From: Endothia cerciana
Lineage: Eukaryota; Ascomycota; Sordariomycetes; Diaporthales; Cryphonectriaceae
NCBI GenBank assembly: GCA_026119935.1
Contig: JALRMH010000028.1
Span: 186,001-250,000 of the forward strand
Length of the DNA: 64,000 bases
Direction of reading: 5' to 3'
Every line of letters begins with the position of its first letter. The first letter of the stretch is position 1. The notes beneath the pieces were generated by a model. It had not been told where the DNA came from. It made no database searches and saw only the letters and a list, made by a program, of their open reading frames with translations. Positions 43,539-55,078 of the stretch are shown piece by piece. A program made the position numbers and the translations under genes.

Positions 43539-44684
43539 ATGTCTGGAGCTAGGACACGGCGACAGGCAGCCTTGGCTGCTGCAGCGGACGGGACTCCGAC
43601 CAAGACGGCCCCGGAACCAGTGGCAGAGCAGGCTGTCCTCACGAATGGGAATGGAGAAGCACACGCCTCCGTGACGGAGAGCACCGGTGCATCGTCCGCA
43701 CCTCGAGAGAACGTCTTCCTCTTTGCGCCAAACCTCATCGGTAGGCCGCTCCATCCTCCCGAGGGACCTCGCAGCTATCCCTGGGCGGGTCAAACCACAG
43801 CTCGGGGTCTCGCAGACTGCGACCATACAGACGTCTAACCTAACACACACACACACACACACAGGCTACCTCAGAATCGTCCTCGCCATTACGTCCCTCT
43901 ACTACATGCCCCTCCATCCGCGAACCTGCTCCATCCTCTACAGCATCTCCTGCCTCCTCGACGCCCTCGATGGCTACGCCGCGCGGTACTACGAGCAGAG
44001 CACGCGCTTCGGCGCTGTCCTCGACATGGTGACGGACCGATGCACCACATCGTGCTTGCTGGTCTTCCTGTCCTCCGCGTTTCCGCGGTGGGCCATCGTC
44101 TTCCAGGGCCTGATCTCGCTTGACTTTGCCAGCCACTACATCCACATGTATACCACACTTGTCATGGGAGGGGCTGATCAGAGCCACAAGTCGGTAGACA
44201 AGAACAGGAGTTGGATTCTGAACCTGTACTACACAAATCGGGTACGTGTCTCTTGCGGCAGGGTCGTATAGAGCCCTCCAGGCTGACGTGAGAACTGCAG
44301 ACGTTCCTGTTCATCTGCTGCGCTGCTAACGAGCTCTTCTTCATCGCCCTCTATCTGCTCTCCTTCTCCTCGCCGACGCTCTCCCCGGCCCTCCTGCAGA
44401 GTCCCATCGTGGATAACATCCAGGCGGGAGCGCAGGTCAACAGGACCCTGCTGCGGCAGATCTTCACCAGCCCCTACAGCGCCGCGGCGCTGGAGCTGGC
44501 ACGCGCGAACAAGATGGACAGCTTCTGGCCCTGGGTCCTTGCCGGTGTCAGCTTCCCGATCATGTTCTTCAAGCAGTTTGTCAACGTCGTCCAGATTGTC
44601 AAGGCGAGCAAGTGGCTGGCCGAGGGAGACATTGCTCTGCGTAGGGCCAAGGGGCTGCCGAGGAAGAAGGGCAAGACTGCTTAG
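43539..44684 (+). CDS. pis1: Phosphatidylinositol synthase (CDP-DAG:inositol transferase)
   Basis: Exons 43539-43740, 43865-44241 and 44301-44684; 320 residues. Residues 1-65 are a disordered cytosolic extension. NLIGYLRIVLAI begins the first membrane helix, and the CDP-alcohol phosphotransferase motif DALDGYAARYYEQSTRFG plus AVLDMVTDR (about 100-126) contains all the conserved Asp, Gly, Ala-Arg and Gly residues. KNRSWILNLYYTNR, a second PIS signature, ends exon 2, and exon 3 carries two more hydrophobic helices. The enzyme joins CDP-diacylglycerol to inositol in the ER and is essential in yeast. Intron 1 (124 nt) ends in a CA repeat directly before its acceptor. The joins G|GC and CGG|ACG are in frame. 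Confidence 0.95.
43843..43862 (+). repeat. (AC)10 microsatellite inside PIS1 intron 1, next to the acceptor
   Basis: It runs from the candidate branch sites (CTAACCTAAC) straight into the terminal AG of the intron. Confidence 0.95.
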
Positions 44685-46021
44685 GCTGACATATATCCTG
44701 ATGGTACTTGCGTATCTCAATGCGTCCCGACAGCGGAATAGGCCCTGAGGCGGGTGAAGAGGTTGGAAGGAGGCTCGAATCGGCCCTCGCGACAACGCCC
44801 CAAGGGTCCAGCCGAGCATACGATCTGGTGCGCGACCAGAGTCTAAATGCATGGCGAAGGCTAAAGGTTGAGGGAAGGGAGGGACAAATTGCTCTTGGTG
44901 CGATTTTATTGAGATTGCACGGCGTTGCGGTTGGGAAGGAGAGTCTTCAAGACTGGGGCCAGCGGCCAGCCAGCGGCCAGCCAGCGGAAGTCACTGGATT
45001 GGTGTGTCCCCTCATTGTATCCACAAACAATATTTCTTGTACAATCATTGCCATTTTGAGGCTTCGATGGCGAGTGGCATCGAGCACGGCTATGGAGTCT
45101 GGCGAGGGAGATGGGGTTGACCTTGTCATAGACGAAAATTCTCGTTTTGAGTTCACCACCCAGGGGCACGCGCCTTTAGCGGTATGACACCTTGCCCATG
45201 CTCAGCGATGCAGTGCCAAGAGGCATCTGATCGTCTTGTCCCGGGATCTGGTGGCAAATGAGTCATTTGGGAAGCGTTCGGTACGTGGTCGCTCATCAGG
45301 AAAGGGTTGTCCGCAGCTCATTCTGCCCTATCGCGCTGGGCACAGTCGTTCCAGTATCGCAGGTTCTGGTGTGCTGGCCGAAAGTTCTCCTTGAGCAGCA
45401 GCGTCGTGCACGGAAGCCGCTTCTTTGACGAGACCCAATCCCGCCCATTGTCGCCCCCCCGGGGGGGGGGGGCGCTGAAGCTCGCGACACAGAACTTCCA
45501 CCTGCCCTCTTTGATATTGTTCTCGGACGTCCTCCGTATTGTTCTTCCACTTCAGCACCCTCGCCGTCTCACGAGCAGAACAAGGGCCATGCATGCTGCC
45601 CCTTTCCATCTTTATGTCTGAGCAGTGCGGGAAATCCAGAAATAGGACGCACGGGGTCCCGCTGCGGGCCTGTTGGTGGGACCGCTCCCAAAGCAGCGTT
45701 TTGACATGCGGCGGCAGCAACTGTCGTGAACTCGGCCGGTGAGATCAATGCTCTTTGGTGAACCTCGTCGCCACCAACAGCAAAGAGGACTTGTAGACAT
45801 TGTCTTGGCCCTCCGTAGTCCGTATATAGACTGCTCTGGAGGACATGTCGTTCCGCCCTGGTTCCTCTCCAGCTCGCGCTCCTTACATTCACTCGTTCAT
45901 ACGGCGACCGTAAACCCTCGTTCCCAAGGACAAGCCACCATTTAAACACAAAATAATAAAAATAAGATAAAAATTCCCTCCGTATCAAAGGAGCCGAGCC
46001 AGGAAACACAACTCCCTCAGC
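44685..46021. other. Intergenic between PIS1 and the secreted protein gene
   Basis: Holds a C7G12 run at 45454-45472 and an A/T-rich stretch at 45940-45975 just before the secreted protein gene. Minus-strand ORFs at 45328-46036 have no recognisable features. No gene is called. Confidence 0.55.
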
Positions 46022-46821
46022 ATGTCTGCACAGCACTCGACCATCTCCACCCTCCTCCTCCTCCTCCTCCTCCTCCTGGTGGCCGCACCCACCGCCCTCG
46101 CCACGCCGGCCCGGCCGGCCAGGGTGGACGCCCGCGCCGACGAGTCCCTCGACGGGACGCTCTTCTGCGGCAACTTCGCGACCGGCGCCAAGGGCACCGC
46201 GTCCGGCCTGCTGACGGACCTGGACGCCGGTGCCAGGGGCAAGATCTCCGCCAAGGAGTTCACCGTCGCCGCCGGCGGGTGCCAGCGCGTGACGTGCTGG
46301 GATACCACGGGGATATATGTGTGCAATGTATGTCCACCAGCCTTCCTTACTCTTGCCCGCTTCTCCGCCCGCTACAAAGCCACCCTTTATTCACCGTCTT
46401 CCTCTCTCTCCTTCTTCCTCCTCTTCTTCTTCTCCTCTTCCTATAGGCGCGTTATGTGTTGGGGAGAGAAGAAGGAGAAAAAAAAGGAAGAAAGAAAAAA
46501 AAAGAAAAAAAAGGCTCTGGCTGACCTTGTGTGCACAAACCCCTCCAGGACGAATCCAAGGACCTCACCCTGAGCGGCAACGACGTCTGGGCGGCCGCGA
46601 ACAGCGTGTACAAGCTCTGCTGCCGGCAGGACTACAGCGGGCTGTCGTACAACCCGGGCATCTCGGGGCAGAAGTTTATCAAGACCGGCGGCCACGACTA
46701 CAACGTTGTCATCGGCTACGGCGACTGCGGCCACCCCGCCGACGTCAGGCCCTCGGACGAGGGCGGGCGGGGCGTGAACCCGTCCTGCGTGGGCGGCGAT
46801 CTCAACGTTTACGACAGCTGA
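46022..46821 (+). CDS. Small secreted cysteine-rich protein
   Basis: Exons 46022-46327 and 46549-46821; 192 residues. A clear signal peptide has a nine-Leu core (coded by CTC repeats) ending ...APTALA, with likely cleavage near residue 27. A short Arg/Ala-rich propeptide-like segment (RPARVDARADES) follows. The mature part, about 145-150 residues, has eight Cys (LFCGN, GGCQRVTCWD, IYVCN, KLCCRQ, GDCGH, PSCVGG), and the even number suits disulfides. I recall similar small proteins in plant-associated and saprobic Sordariomycetes, some listed as candidate effectors, but no named family is certain. The intron (221 nt) is long and splits the mature protein between Asn and Asp. It is an isolated gene with gaps of 1.3 kb or more on both sides. 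Secretion is well supported; the role is unknown. Confidence 0.8.
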
Positions 46822-48589
46822 GGTGGAGGCGGAGGGAGGTCGGCCCTCGGCGCGGATGGTATATCGCTATGCGTATGCTTCTCCGTCGTCTTCGCTGCGA
46901 TGCGGAACCCCTTTCCTTCCCCCTGTAGATATCATGTTGTTAGGTACCCGATGAGACCCCGGTCTTGCGGCTTTCGGAACCAATCCAGTCTTGCCCGCGC
47001 GCGATGCACAATGTCATAGCCACCGCCCGCATGAGGGCCGTTCCTCGAAGCTCCTTTTCTTGTGTTCAATGTACGCGGTGATTTCTGAAATGCCCAGCTG
47101 TAGAGGATGTCCAGACCGAGGCTACAAAGCTAACACACGAGCCGCTTTCCTTCCATCCCAGACGGCCATAGTGAAGGAAGCCACAAGCACACCGCAAGGG
47201 CTTCTCTCAGGCCCTCGAGGCCCCAGTGCCACCACCGCCCCCAGCAACGACGGCCACCTGATCGGCCCCCCGTTCGAGAGGAGGCAGGGGCTGTTACGCC
47301 GGAAGGAAGGAAGGGCTTGCTTGGACCGTTGTGACCGGCGAGGCGATGGCCGCTTACCTACATCGACCTCGCCCGGGGTTCGAAGGTTGCCCTGTTGTAC
47401 CTGCTAGAAAGCTTGTGGCAGTGGCGGCCGTGCTTTCTCGGGTCTCACGGGGAATATCGAACCATCTTCGCCTTGTCCGCGATTCTGGTTCTGGAAACGG
47501 CTCTCCTATCCTCTCCGCTGTACCTCCTGGCTTATCTTAGGGCCTTCAAGGCCGAGCCCCAGCGCCCCAGCTATCCCTCTTCCCCACCTGACCACAGGCT
47601 CTCGCGTATCAGATCCTGGTCACCGGCGCATTGCGGAGGTCGGGGGGCGGATGGGCACGCACAGAAACGTGAGATGCCGCACCTCCCCCTTCTCCCTTGG
47701 AAGGGTTGGCAGGATCTGGTATGTAACGTTAGCCTGCATGGGGGCGGGACGCGAAGGAATAATTATGCACTTCAAACCATACTGTTCGTCATCCAGGGCC
47801 ACTCACCTACTCGGCCCGAAGATTCTTCTCCTGTAATGCCTCGACCCCGGGATGGCCCTTAGCCAGGATATCTTCCAACGACGGCTTCGCTACGTTACCA
47901 GACCTACTACTATGCTATGTGTTATGGAAAAATCGCCCTCAAGAAAAGTAACAGGGGTCATGGCACTATAACACGGGATTGGTCAGGGGCGCCCTGGTAG
48001 AATGAATGCGGAAGGTGACCAAACCACCCTCCTAAGCACTGACTACTTTACCATGTCACATGCGTATATAATAGCACCCACGCAGCGGCAATTATGAGAT
48101 GATCAAGGCCGGGCCTTGGCAGCATGAGCTGTATGATTCCTAGGAACACCACGACGCCTCAGCGGGCGGGAGGAGGTCTGACCTCCGCTCATACCCTACA
48201 CCTCGAGGGGTGGGGTGTCATGCGCCCTCTGGTGACCCCCTCCTACTCTTCCTCCCTGTGGTGGTCTCAGAGTATACATACACACCATACGGAGTATAAT
48301 GAGGAGCCTGGCTCGAGAACGTAGAGTCGCGTCCATAATGGACATGGACACTGCATCCATCCAATTGTATCTGTCCGCCTCAGTAGCCCATGTACCTGAG
48401 CTTCTGCTGCGCTCGCCTCCTCTCTCTCACAAAGCACAGGTGCGATACGTCCTCTGCACTCGGAGGATGGATGCGCCCTTCGTCGCCCCCCCCGCTCCCA
48501 CCCCATCTCATAACGACGGCCATCAAGAAAGATGGTCCGGATCTCATCGGTCTTTACTTCGCCTCCCATCCTACGGTATAACCTACCAG
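46822..48589. other. Intergenic between the secreted protein gene and the FTR1 relic
   Basis: About 1.8 kb. I looked for earlier FTR1 exons (the REGLE iron-binding motif and further membrane helices) and for a multicopper oxidase partner, and saw neither. A hydrophobic ORF piece at 47395-47530 has no family match I can defend. Confidence 0.5.
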
Positions 48590-48849
48590 GCCGCGGATGC
48601 GGTATCTTCAACGCCATCCTGGGCAGGAACAACACCGCCACGTACGGCTCCGTGATCTCGTACAACGCCTACTGGATTGCCGTCGTCACCGCCCTCGTTC
48701 TCATGCGCCACAAGGAAGCCAATGGCCGCAGGCCGAGGGCCGAGGACCTTCTGACATCAGCAGCTCCGCGGAAGATGCCAGGGGGGGGCGCGCCAGCGGG
48801 GATTAAAAGAACTCTCCCGAGGCCGAGACGAGGGAGGAGGGTGTCATGA
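48590..48849 (+). pseudogene. Last exon of an FTR1-type iron permease (relic)
   Basis: After an acceptor-like ACCTACCAG at 48589 the frame reads GCGIFNAILGRNNTATYGSV, ISYNAYWIAVVTALVLMR and HKEANGRRP, the C-terminal end of plasma-membrane iron permease FTR1, including its last membrane helix. I recall the family sequence as G-W-GIFNAILGW-N-ATYGSVISYN-YW, so here a Trp has become Cys and another Arg. The frame then runs into non-conserved Arg/Pro/Gly-rich sequence to a TGA at 48847-48849. FTR1 proteins are about 370 residues with seven helices and REGLE motifs; none of that is present in the 1.8 kb upstream. It is best read as a truncated relic that kept its last exon and acceptor. The homology is convincing; loss of function is inferred. 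Confidence 0.75.
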
Positions 48850-48983
48850 GTGTGGGAAACTTTTGACGTCTGAAAGAAAGACATCTCATAGGGCTTCATG
48901 CTGTAAAAATCTAAAAAGGAAATGCGGCATTGGTATCCTCGAATAGAAAATTGCGCCACGAATATTGTCCCTTCGTCACAGGT

Positions 48984-51900
48984 CTACGCAGCCAGACGTC
49001 CCTGTAACCCTTCCCACTCCCGCGACCCTACGATCTGGACATTCCCGGTGTTACTGCCCGGGATCATCTTACCGGACAGATCCGGCAGCCGGATGTGCAA
49101 CTTCGCTGCAGCTGCATTCCTCGCCCTCCTGACATTGACCGCATCGGCCCCACGATGCTGGCCCACCAATGTCTGGCCCTTGCGCACCACGCTGTCCCGC
49201 CAGCCCTGCCACGCTGCGAGATCCTCCATCTGCTTTGCGGCGTGGTACTGCGGCGTGCTCTTTGCGCTCTTCCACGCGAGCTTGTCCTTGGGCATCGAGC
49301 CGAGGTCGTACACCTTGGCGGACGTGGCCATCTTGAGCAGCTCGCCCAGCACGTCTCTTCCCTCGATAACGACTAGCTGTCTCCGCTGCTCGGCGACGGG
49401 AGTGGGCTTATTAAGCGGCTCGGCAAGCCAGTCGTAGCCGCCCTGCTCCGTGAGGCGAGCGCGACGGTTGTCTTCGCGTAGATACCGCACCGCAGACTGC
49501 AATGCTGCAATCTCCTCCTTGAGCGTGTCCATCTCCCTAGCCGTCGCCACAGCCATCTCCTTGCCCGCCTTGGTGCCGGCGGCTGCCTCGTTGATGGCGC
49601 GAGAGTCACCTGCGATCTTCTTCCACTTGTCACGGTCCGCCTCAAGCGTCTTGAGCTCGCGGTCTTGCTTCTCGATATCCTCCCGAAGGGCAGCAACCGC
49701 CTCCTTGCTCTTCTCAATCTGCATTTCGAGGTCCGCAATACGGTTCGCCTTGGCAGTTGCATCACGCATACGAGACTCGAGCGTCTCGATCTTAAGCAGT
49801 GCCGTACTGAGAGACTCTTCGCGCTGTGCGACGGCCCGACGAGCCTCGCTCCACTCCTCCTTGAGGCGCCGAACTTCTTCCTCCGCGTCGACCGGGATCG
49901 TCTTGATGGCCTTGAGCTCCTGGGAGCGCAAGATCCATGGAGCAATACTACGCTCGAATTCTTGTGTCTGCGTGAAATCTGCGGCCAGTTGCGACAGGTC
50001 GGTGATCTGGCTGGTGAGAGTACGGAGCTTGTTAAGGTAGGTCGTAAACAGGTCAGACTCGTCTGTGCCCGCGACGTCCAACACAGTCTTCCGCACACGA
50101 GACTGGACCTCAAGGTAGGTATGAGGCTCAGTCCTGCCCTCATCATGTAGGAGTTGATGCAGATCGTGTCCAATCTTTTGGGCCAGATCCGAGAGCTCCT
50201 GCGAGATTGCCTCACACTGCTCAAAGACTTCCTTGGTCTCCGGAGACAATGCCAGAGAGCGCATCCGCAGGTCTTCCAGCGCATTCACCGTCCTGCCAGC
50301 AATGACCTTCGTGCTGCGTGTCTGTGTGACGACGGCGTCGGCCTTCTTAGCGAAGTATTGCGCGAGCTCGTCTTCCTCGCTGACCGGCGGAATGACGCGC
50401 TGGACCAGGTTCTGAAGGGTGGCAAAGGCAGTGGCAGCGGACTCGAGGTTGCTCTGCATCAAGACCGTTTTCATGTAGACGTCATCTGCAAAGCTCTCGA
50501 GGTCTTCTGAGATGTGCACCTCCCCGAGGTGGCTCATGAGAGCAATCGTACGTTGCAGCTCACTGGCGCATTGTTTCTCCTTGAGATCATCCCTCTTCAG
50601 GCCTTCAATCCAGCCGTTGAGCGCCCGCTCGACGGGTTCCAGCTCGAACAGAGCGCCCTCATACTTGGAGAACTGTTCCAGAGAGCAGTGGCTGATGGAA
50701 TTGACGAACCTGTCGCACATGGAGGATACCCAAGTCAATTTGTCCATCGCATCACAACCGGAGAACACGTCATCCTCGTGGCCAGGAAGCACCTGGCCCT
50801 TGACTCGTTCCTGTATGAATTGGTGTAGCAGATTGGCCTTGAATGCGAGTCTCCTGAACCGCAACAGGGCGAGAACAGAATTCTGGTCGCTCTGGTAGCT
50901 ATCCGGTAGGAAGAGCTTGATGATCTCCAGATGCTGCTCTGCTTCCTGGGCTTCCAGCCGACGCATCTCAAGGTCGATGGTCTTGGCCTGCGCCTTCTCG
51001 GCAGAAATCTGCAGCTTCATGGTAAGATCCTCCATTGCCCGAGATCGACTGTTGAGCTTTTCGGACTCGCCCTCCGTGACCGCCTGAGATGCCTTCATGT
51101 CCTGAAGGTCACCCTGCAGATTGTTGACGAGCTCACGGAAGCGAGATAGGGTGTACTCCATATCCTCAAGCGCCTCTTCTTGCTGAGCAGCACGCCTTGC
51201 TTGCTCTGCGATGACGCTGTCCTTGAAGTCGATCTCCTCCTGCATCTCCTTCTCGTTCTGAACGTGGTTGATCTCAAGCTCGTCATTAACCTCCTTGAGA
51301 TTTTCCAGATCATCAACGATCGCCTTGAGCTCCTCGATCTGCTCTGCCTGACTCATGTTGCGCTCCGTAAGATCTTCAATCATGTCCTCGGCCCCTAGGG
51401 CAGTATCAAGTTGCTGGCGGAGGTCCTCAACCATGGCCTCGGTGTGCGTGAGCTTGTCCTGGTTAGTCTCAAGCTGCTCCTTGAGCAGCGAGAGCTCTTG
51501 GACATCCTCCTCGAGGCTCTTGATCTGACCCTTGAGCTCTTCCTCCTGTTGTTGGGTGATATCACGCAGACGGATCAGGGCCTCGCGCAAGCGTTCGTTG
51601 TTTCTCTCCAACTGTATCCAATTCGTGCTTGCCTTCTCCTCCGGCGACATCCCCTTGGTGTATTCGGAGTTCTCCTCGCGAAGGATCTCGAGCTCCAGCT
51701 CCAGCTCCTCTGTCTTCTCCTTGAGAGCCTCGACCTCAACCTTCAAGACCTCGGCGGTCTCCTCCGCCATCTCACGATCAAGAGTAGCCAGTTCCAGTTC
51801 GGAGTCGTGTTCCGCTTGCATCCGTTCGACAGACTCAAAACTGTTCTTCAGGTCCGCCAGCTGCCTCCGCGCGTCGGCGAGTTCTTGCTGCATCGGGCCA

Positions 51901-53002
51901 TACTTCTGCTGCAATTTCTGGATGATGCCCTCAAACTTGTCACGATCGGCCTGGACCTTGTCCAAGAGCTTGATCTTGTCCCGGTCCTCCACACGCTTCC
52001 TCTCCATGACACGCAGTTTGGCCTCAAGGTCCTCGATCTTTCGGTTCGAGGCCTGCAAGGCCTGGGTCGTCGGCCGGGATACCTTCCTCGCCGGCTCACC
52101 GTCCTCCAGCTCGTGGAGCCTCTCCAACGCGGCGCTCCTTGCCGCGGGAGGGCTTGCCTCGTCATCGCTGCTCCCCTTCTGTGGCGACGCCACTCCCCTG
52201 TCGACCGATGCTCTTTTTTCCGCACCGGACTGTGATCCTGGCGAGCCGCGCTTTGAGGCCTCGGGGCGAGCTTTGCCTGTCGTCATGGACAAGCGGTTGC
52301 TCGGTAGTCTTGCCGCTGTCCGCCCGCCAGTCGCCGAAGACACAGATGCTTGACGACCCGGCCGCGCAGGGGGGCCCATCGAATTTCTTGTGGTGCTCGT
52401 CGAGGCGACCCGTGCCCTTGTCGCGGCAGCCCCTCCGCGTGCAGTCGCGGGCGTACCTGTCCGCGAGGTGGAGGCGCTTGATGTTGCCGTGCCTAAGCCC
52501 AGCTGTTTTGTCGGGGATTTGGTGGGAGACTGCTCACGACAGGCATAACGCGTCAGTACGAAATCTGTGGTTGTCTGGCATGTATCCTCACCCTTGCAAT
52601 GCTCGACGGGCGCGACGTCCTCCCGACCGGGCTAGGGCTCGGGGCATTGATGCTCTTCCTCCTCCCCGCGTTGGGATCGAGCGACGTGGATGTGCTCCTC
52701 GACCCCGAAGCAAAGCTGCTGGGCCTCTTCCTCGCAGCGGCCGTAGTCGCCGCCGCGGGTCTCTGCCTCGGCGGCGGCTGAGACAAGACCGTGACCGCCG
52801 AGGGGCGCACGAACATGCCGTGTCCCATGTCGCATTCAAAATAGCGCTCGCCCTGTACGCTGCCATCGTTCTTTCCGGAGCCGTCGTCCAGCTCGCAGCC
52901 GACCCAGACGCCAGGGGCAAACTCGGTCTCGCCGACAAAGCGGACGATGGCGTTCCGGCCGTCGGCGAGGCGGATGACCTGCCCGGCCGCCAGGTCTGAC
53001 AT
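48984..53002 (-). CDS. ro-3: Dynactin large subunit p150-Glued (RO-3)
   Basis: Exons 53002-52592 and 52529-48984, with a 62-nt intron; 1318 residues. The N-terminal CAP-Gly domain (about 5-70) contains GRNAIVRFVGETEFAPG and GSGKNDGSVQGERYFEC, with the GKNDG tubulin/EB-binding core. A basic Ser/Thr/Pro-rich linker (about 80-280) should bind microtubules. A long coiled coil (about 290-590) follows and is expected to contact the dynein intermediate chain; then comes a helical middle domain (about 590-1000) and a second coiled coil (about 1000-1180). The C-terminal part anchors to the Arp1 filament. In Neurospora ro-3 mutants have ropy hyphae and misplaced nuclei. The start codon sits three bases downstream of a GAC repeat. 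Phase-0 intron; both exons fully open. Confidence 0.95.
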
Positions 53003-53005
53003 GTT

Positions 53006-53053
<48 letters not shown>
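53006..53053 (-). repeat. (GAC)16 in the 5' leader of dynactin p150
   Basis: Sixteen perfect copies (GTC on the plus strand) end three bases before the ATG, so they are almost certainly transcribed but not translated. Confidence 0.95.
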
Positions 53054-53627
53054 TTCTCGCAGGGCCTACGAGGGGAAGACCATCTCGAGCGATAGGGGGC
53101 GGTGGGTGGTGTGTCGTCGGCGCAGGCAGCGTCTTGCCGTGCGGTGCTGTGATGTGATGTTGCCTCAGGTCGCGTCGGTTGACGTCTGGCGACGCGAATG
53201 GCTGGGTGTCTGGCGCAGGGGCAGCTCCCGTCTGGCAGCTGCATTAATCTAGCGTGCCATTCAGGTGCCTGCTGTGGCTTATGTAATACACACAGCGGCA
53301 TCGGTGGGCCTGAACTCCTTACCGTAGTAGGCAGGTGAACATCTCGAGACTGCACGCACTGACAAATTCGTGCGAGGAGCGATTCAGTGGGAAGCCCTTA
53401 GCAGTTCGTTCTTGGGGCCAGAAACGATTGTTGCAGAGGCAGGCGAGCCGAGAGCACCTGTCCTCATACTGTAGCACCTTACTCGTGATGAAGCTCGCTG
53501 TTTTTAACGAGATACTATCCTGGAGAAAGCCTTCTCACGAGGCAGTGTCTGGCACTCAGAAGAATTGCACTCATCCAATGTCCATGTAATATTTCTGCAT
53601 TACATACAGGGAAGGGAGGAAAAGAAA

Positions 53628-53696
53628 AAGAAGAAGAAGAAGAAGAAGAAGAAGAAGAAGAAGAAGAAGAAGAAGAAGAAGAAGAAGAAGAAGAAG
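53628..53696 (+). repeat. (AAG)23 purine repeat
   Basis: About 23 uninterrupted AAG units embedded in a longer A/G-only tract (about 53610-53716). Such tracts can form triplex DNA. It lies downstream of the HMG gene. Confidence 0.95.
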
Positions 53697-53901
53697 AAAA
53701 GAAGAAGAGAAGAAGGCAGACCTAGATACAGAATCCGCTCGCGGCGTGGTGGCTGGTTGAAATTATGGAAAGCTTAAAGTAACCTCTCACGGTCGTCATC
53801 CGTCTCCCCCTCCCTTCTTTTTTCGCCCACTCTCCTGATCCCTCCCGCAACTTCTCATCCTAAATAGTAAACTACGCCCCCTAGATCATCTCCCTCTCAA
53901 C

Positions 53902-55032
53902 TCAACTACCCTCCCCGCCGAATGGATACCCATCCCGAAAGCTGCCCGCCCTGACCCACTCCATCACCTCAAACGCCAACCGCCGTTCCGTCTTCTCATC
54001 CACCTTATCCCCGGCGACCCGCACCACCATCACCCCGGGGGCACGATACTCGACCGTACCGCTATTCCTAGCGACCTCCTCCGCCGTCATCGAACGGACG
54101 TACACCACCAGGTCCGCACCCACGATCCCCCGCCACAGCGTCGCCATCCACTGCCAGTGGTCGACCGGCGAGTACGGATCCGTGATGGCGACGGTCGAGG
54201 CGAACTTGTCGGAGAGCGTGAGGCTGAAGCCGCCCGGGACGAGGGCGACGGGGGTGAGACGGGGAGAGGTGGTCTCCGGAGGGGAGGCGGGCTCGGTCGT
54301 GATGTGCTTGACGATTTCAGCGGATTTGGTGTGCCACTTCATAATGGTCTGGAGGTAGTCGAGCGTGGCCGTCGGGCCCGGTGGGGGTAGGTTCGCCGTG
54401 ACCGCACCGACCGAGTGCGGCGTCGGCGTCTGGTTGCCTCCGCCGCCGCTGGCGTGCGAGGCCTTCTCCTGCGTCTCGGCCATCTCGGCGTCCTCAGCCT
54501 GACCTGCCTTCTTCGCGGAGCCGCCATCATCGGGTGGGGTCAGGGCTCTGTCCACGGAGGAATCCGTCCAGACCTTCACCTCGCACTCTCCGGAGACCCG
54601 CAAGGCCCTCTCAATCACAGGTCGCACCTCCCTCATCATGGTCTCGTGCCCGCCCTCGATCGCAATGACCGGGCCCCTTGTCTCTGCGGCGGGGCTTCCG
54701 GCACCGGGCGGTCCCAGGGGCGGGCTGATCTTCTTGAGCACGTCCAGCTTGTTCATGTACGGGATACTCATGACCATCGCCTCGATGCCCCGCGCCTGAC
54801 TATCACCCCGCTGTGCAAGCGCCTGCTGCTGAGGAGCGGCCCCCAGCCCTGAAAGCCCGCCGCCCGACAGGCTGTGTGTGCCGCCGCTTGTGTCGGATGT
54901 CTGGGTCGGAGAACCGGGTGGGATCTGCAGCGGCGCCAGCGTCAACGACTCGTCGAAGCCGGGCTGCCCGGCCCTCAAAGGGAGACCCGGCGGAGGAGGC
55001 GGCATTCGGCCCGGTCGCGGAGGCGGCGCCAT

Positions 55033-55078
<46 letters not shown>

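Larger units (their letters stand above)
53003..53901. other. Spacer with two trinucleotide repeats
   Basis: Between the dynactin start and the HMG gene stop, both on the minus strand. It contains the dynactin leader with its GAC repeat at 53006-53053, and a GAA repeat at 53628-53696. No gene. Confidence 0.65.

Noticed and set aside
47380..47405. tRNA-like B-box (GGGTTCGAAGG)
   Set aside because: The flanking bases do not form a T-stem and no A-box lies upstream at the right spacing.
47395..47530. Hydrophobic ORF segment considered as a missing FTR1 exon
   Set aside because: It lacks the REGLE motif and any other sequence I associate with iron permeases, and does not splice in frame to the FTR1-like exon.
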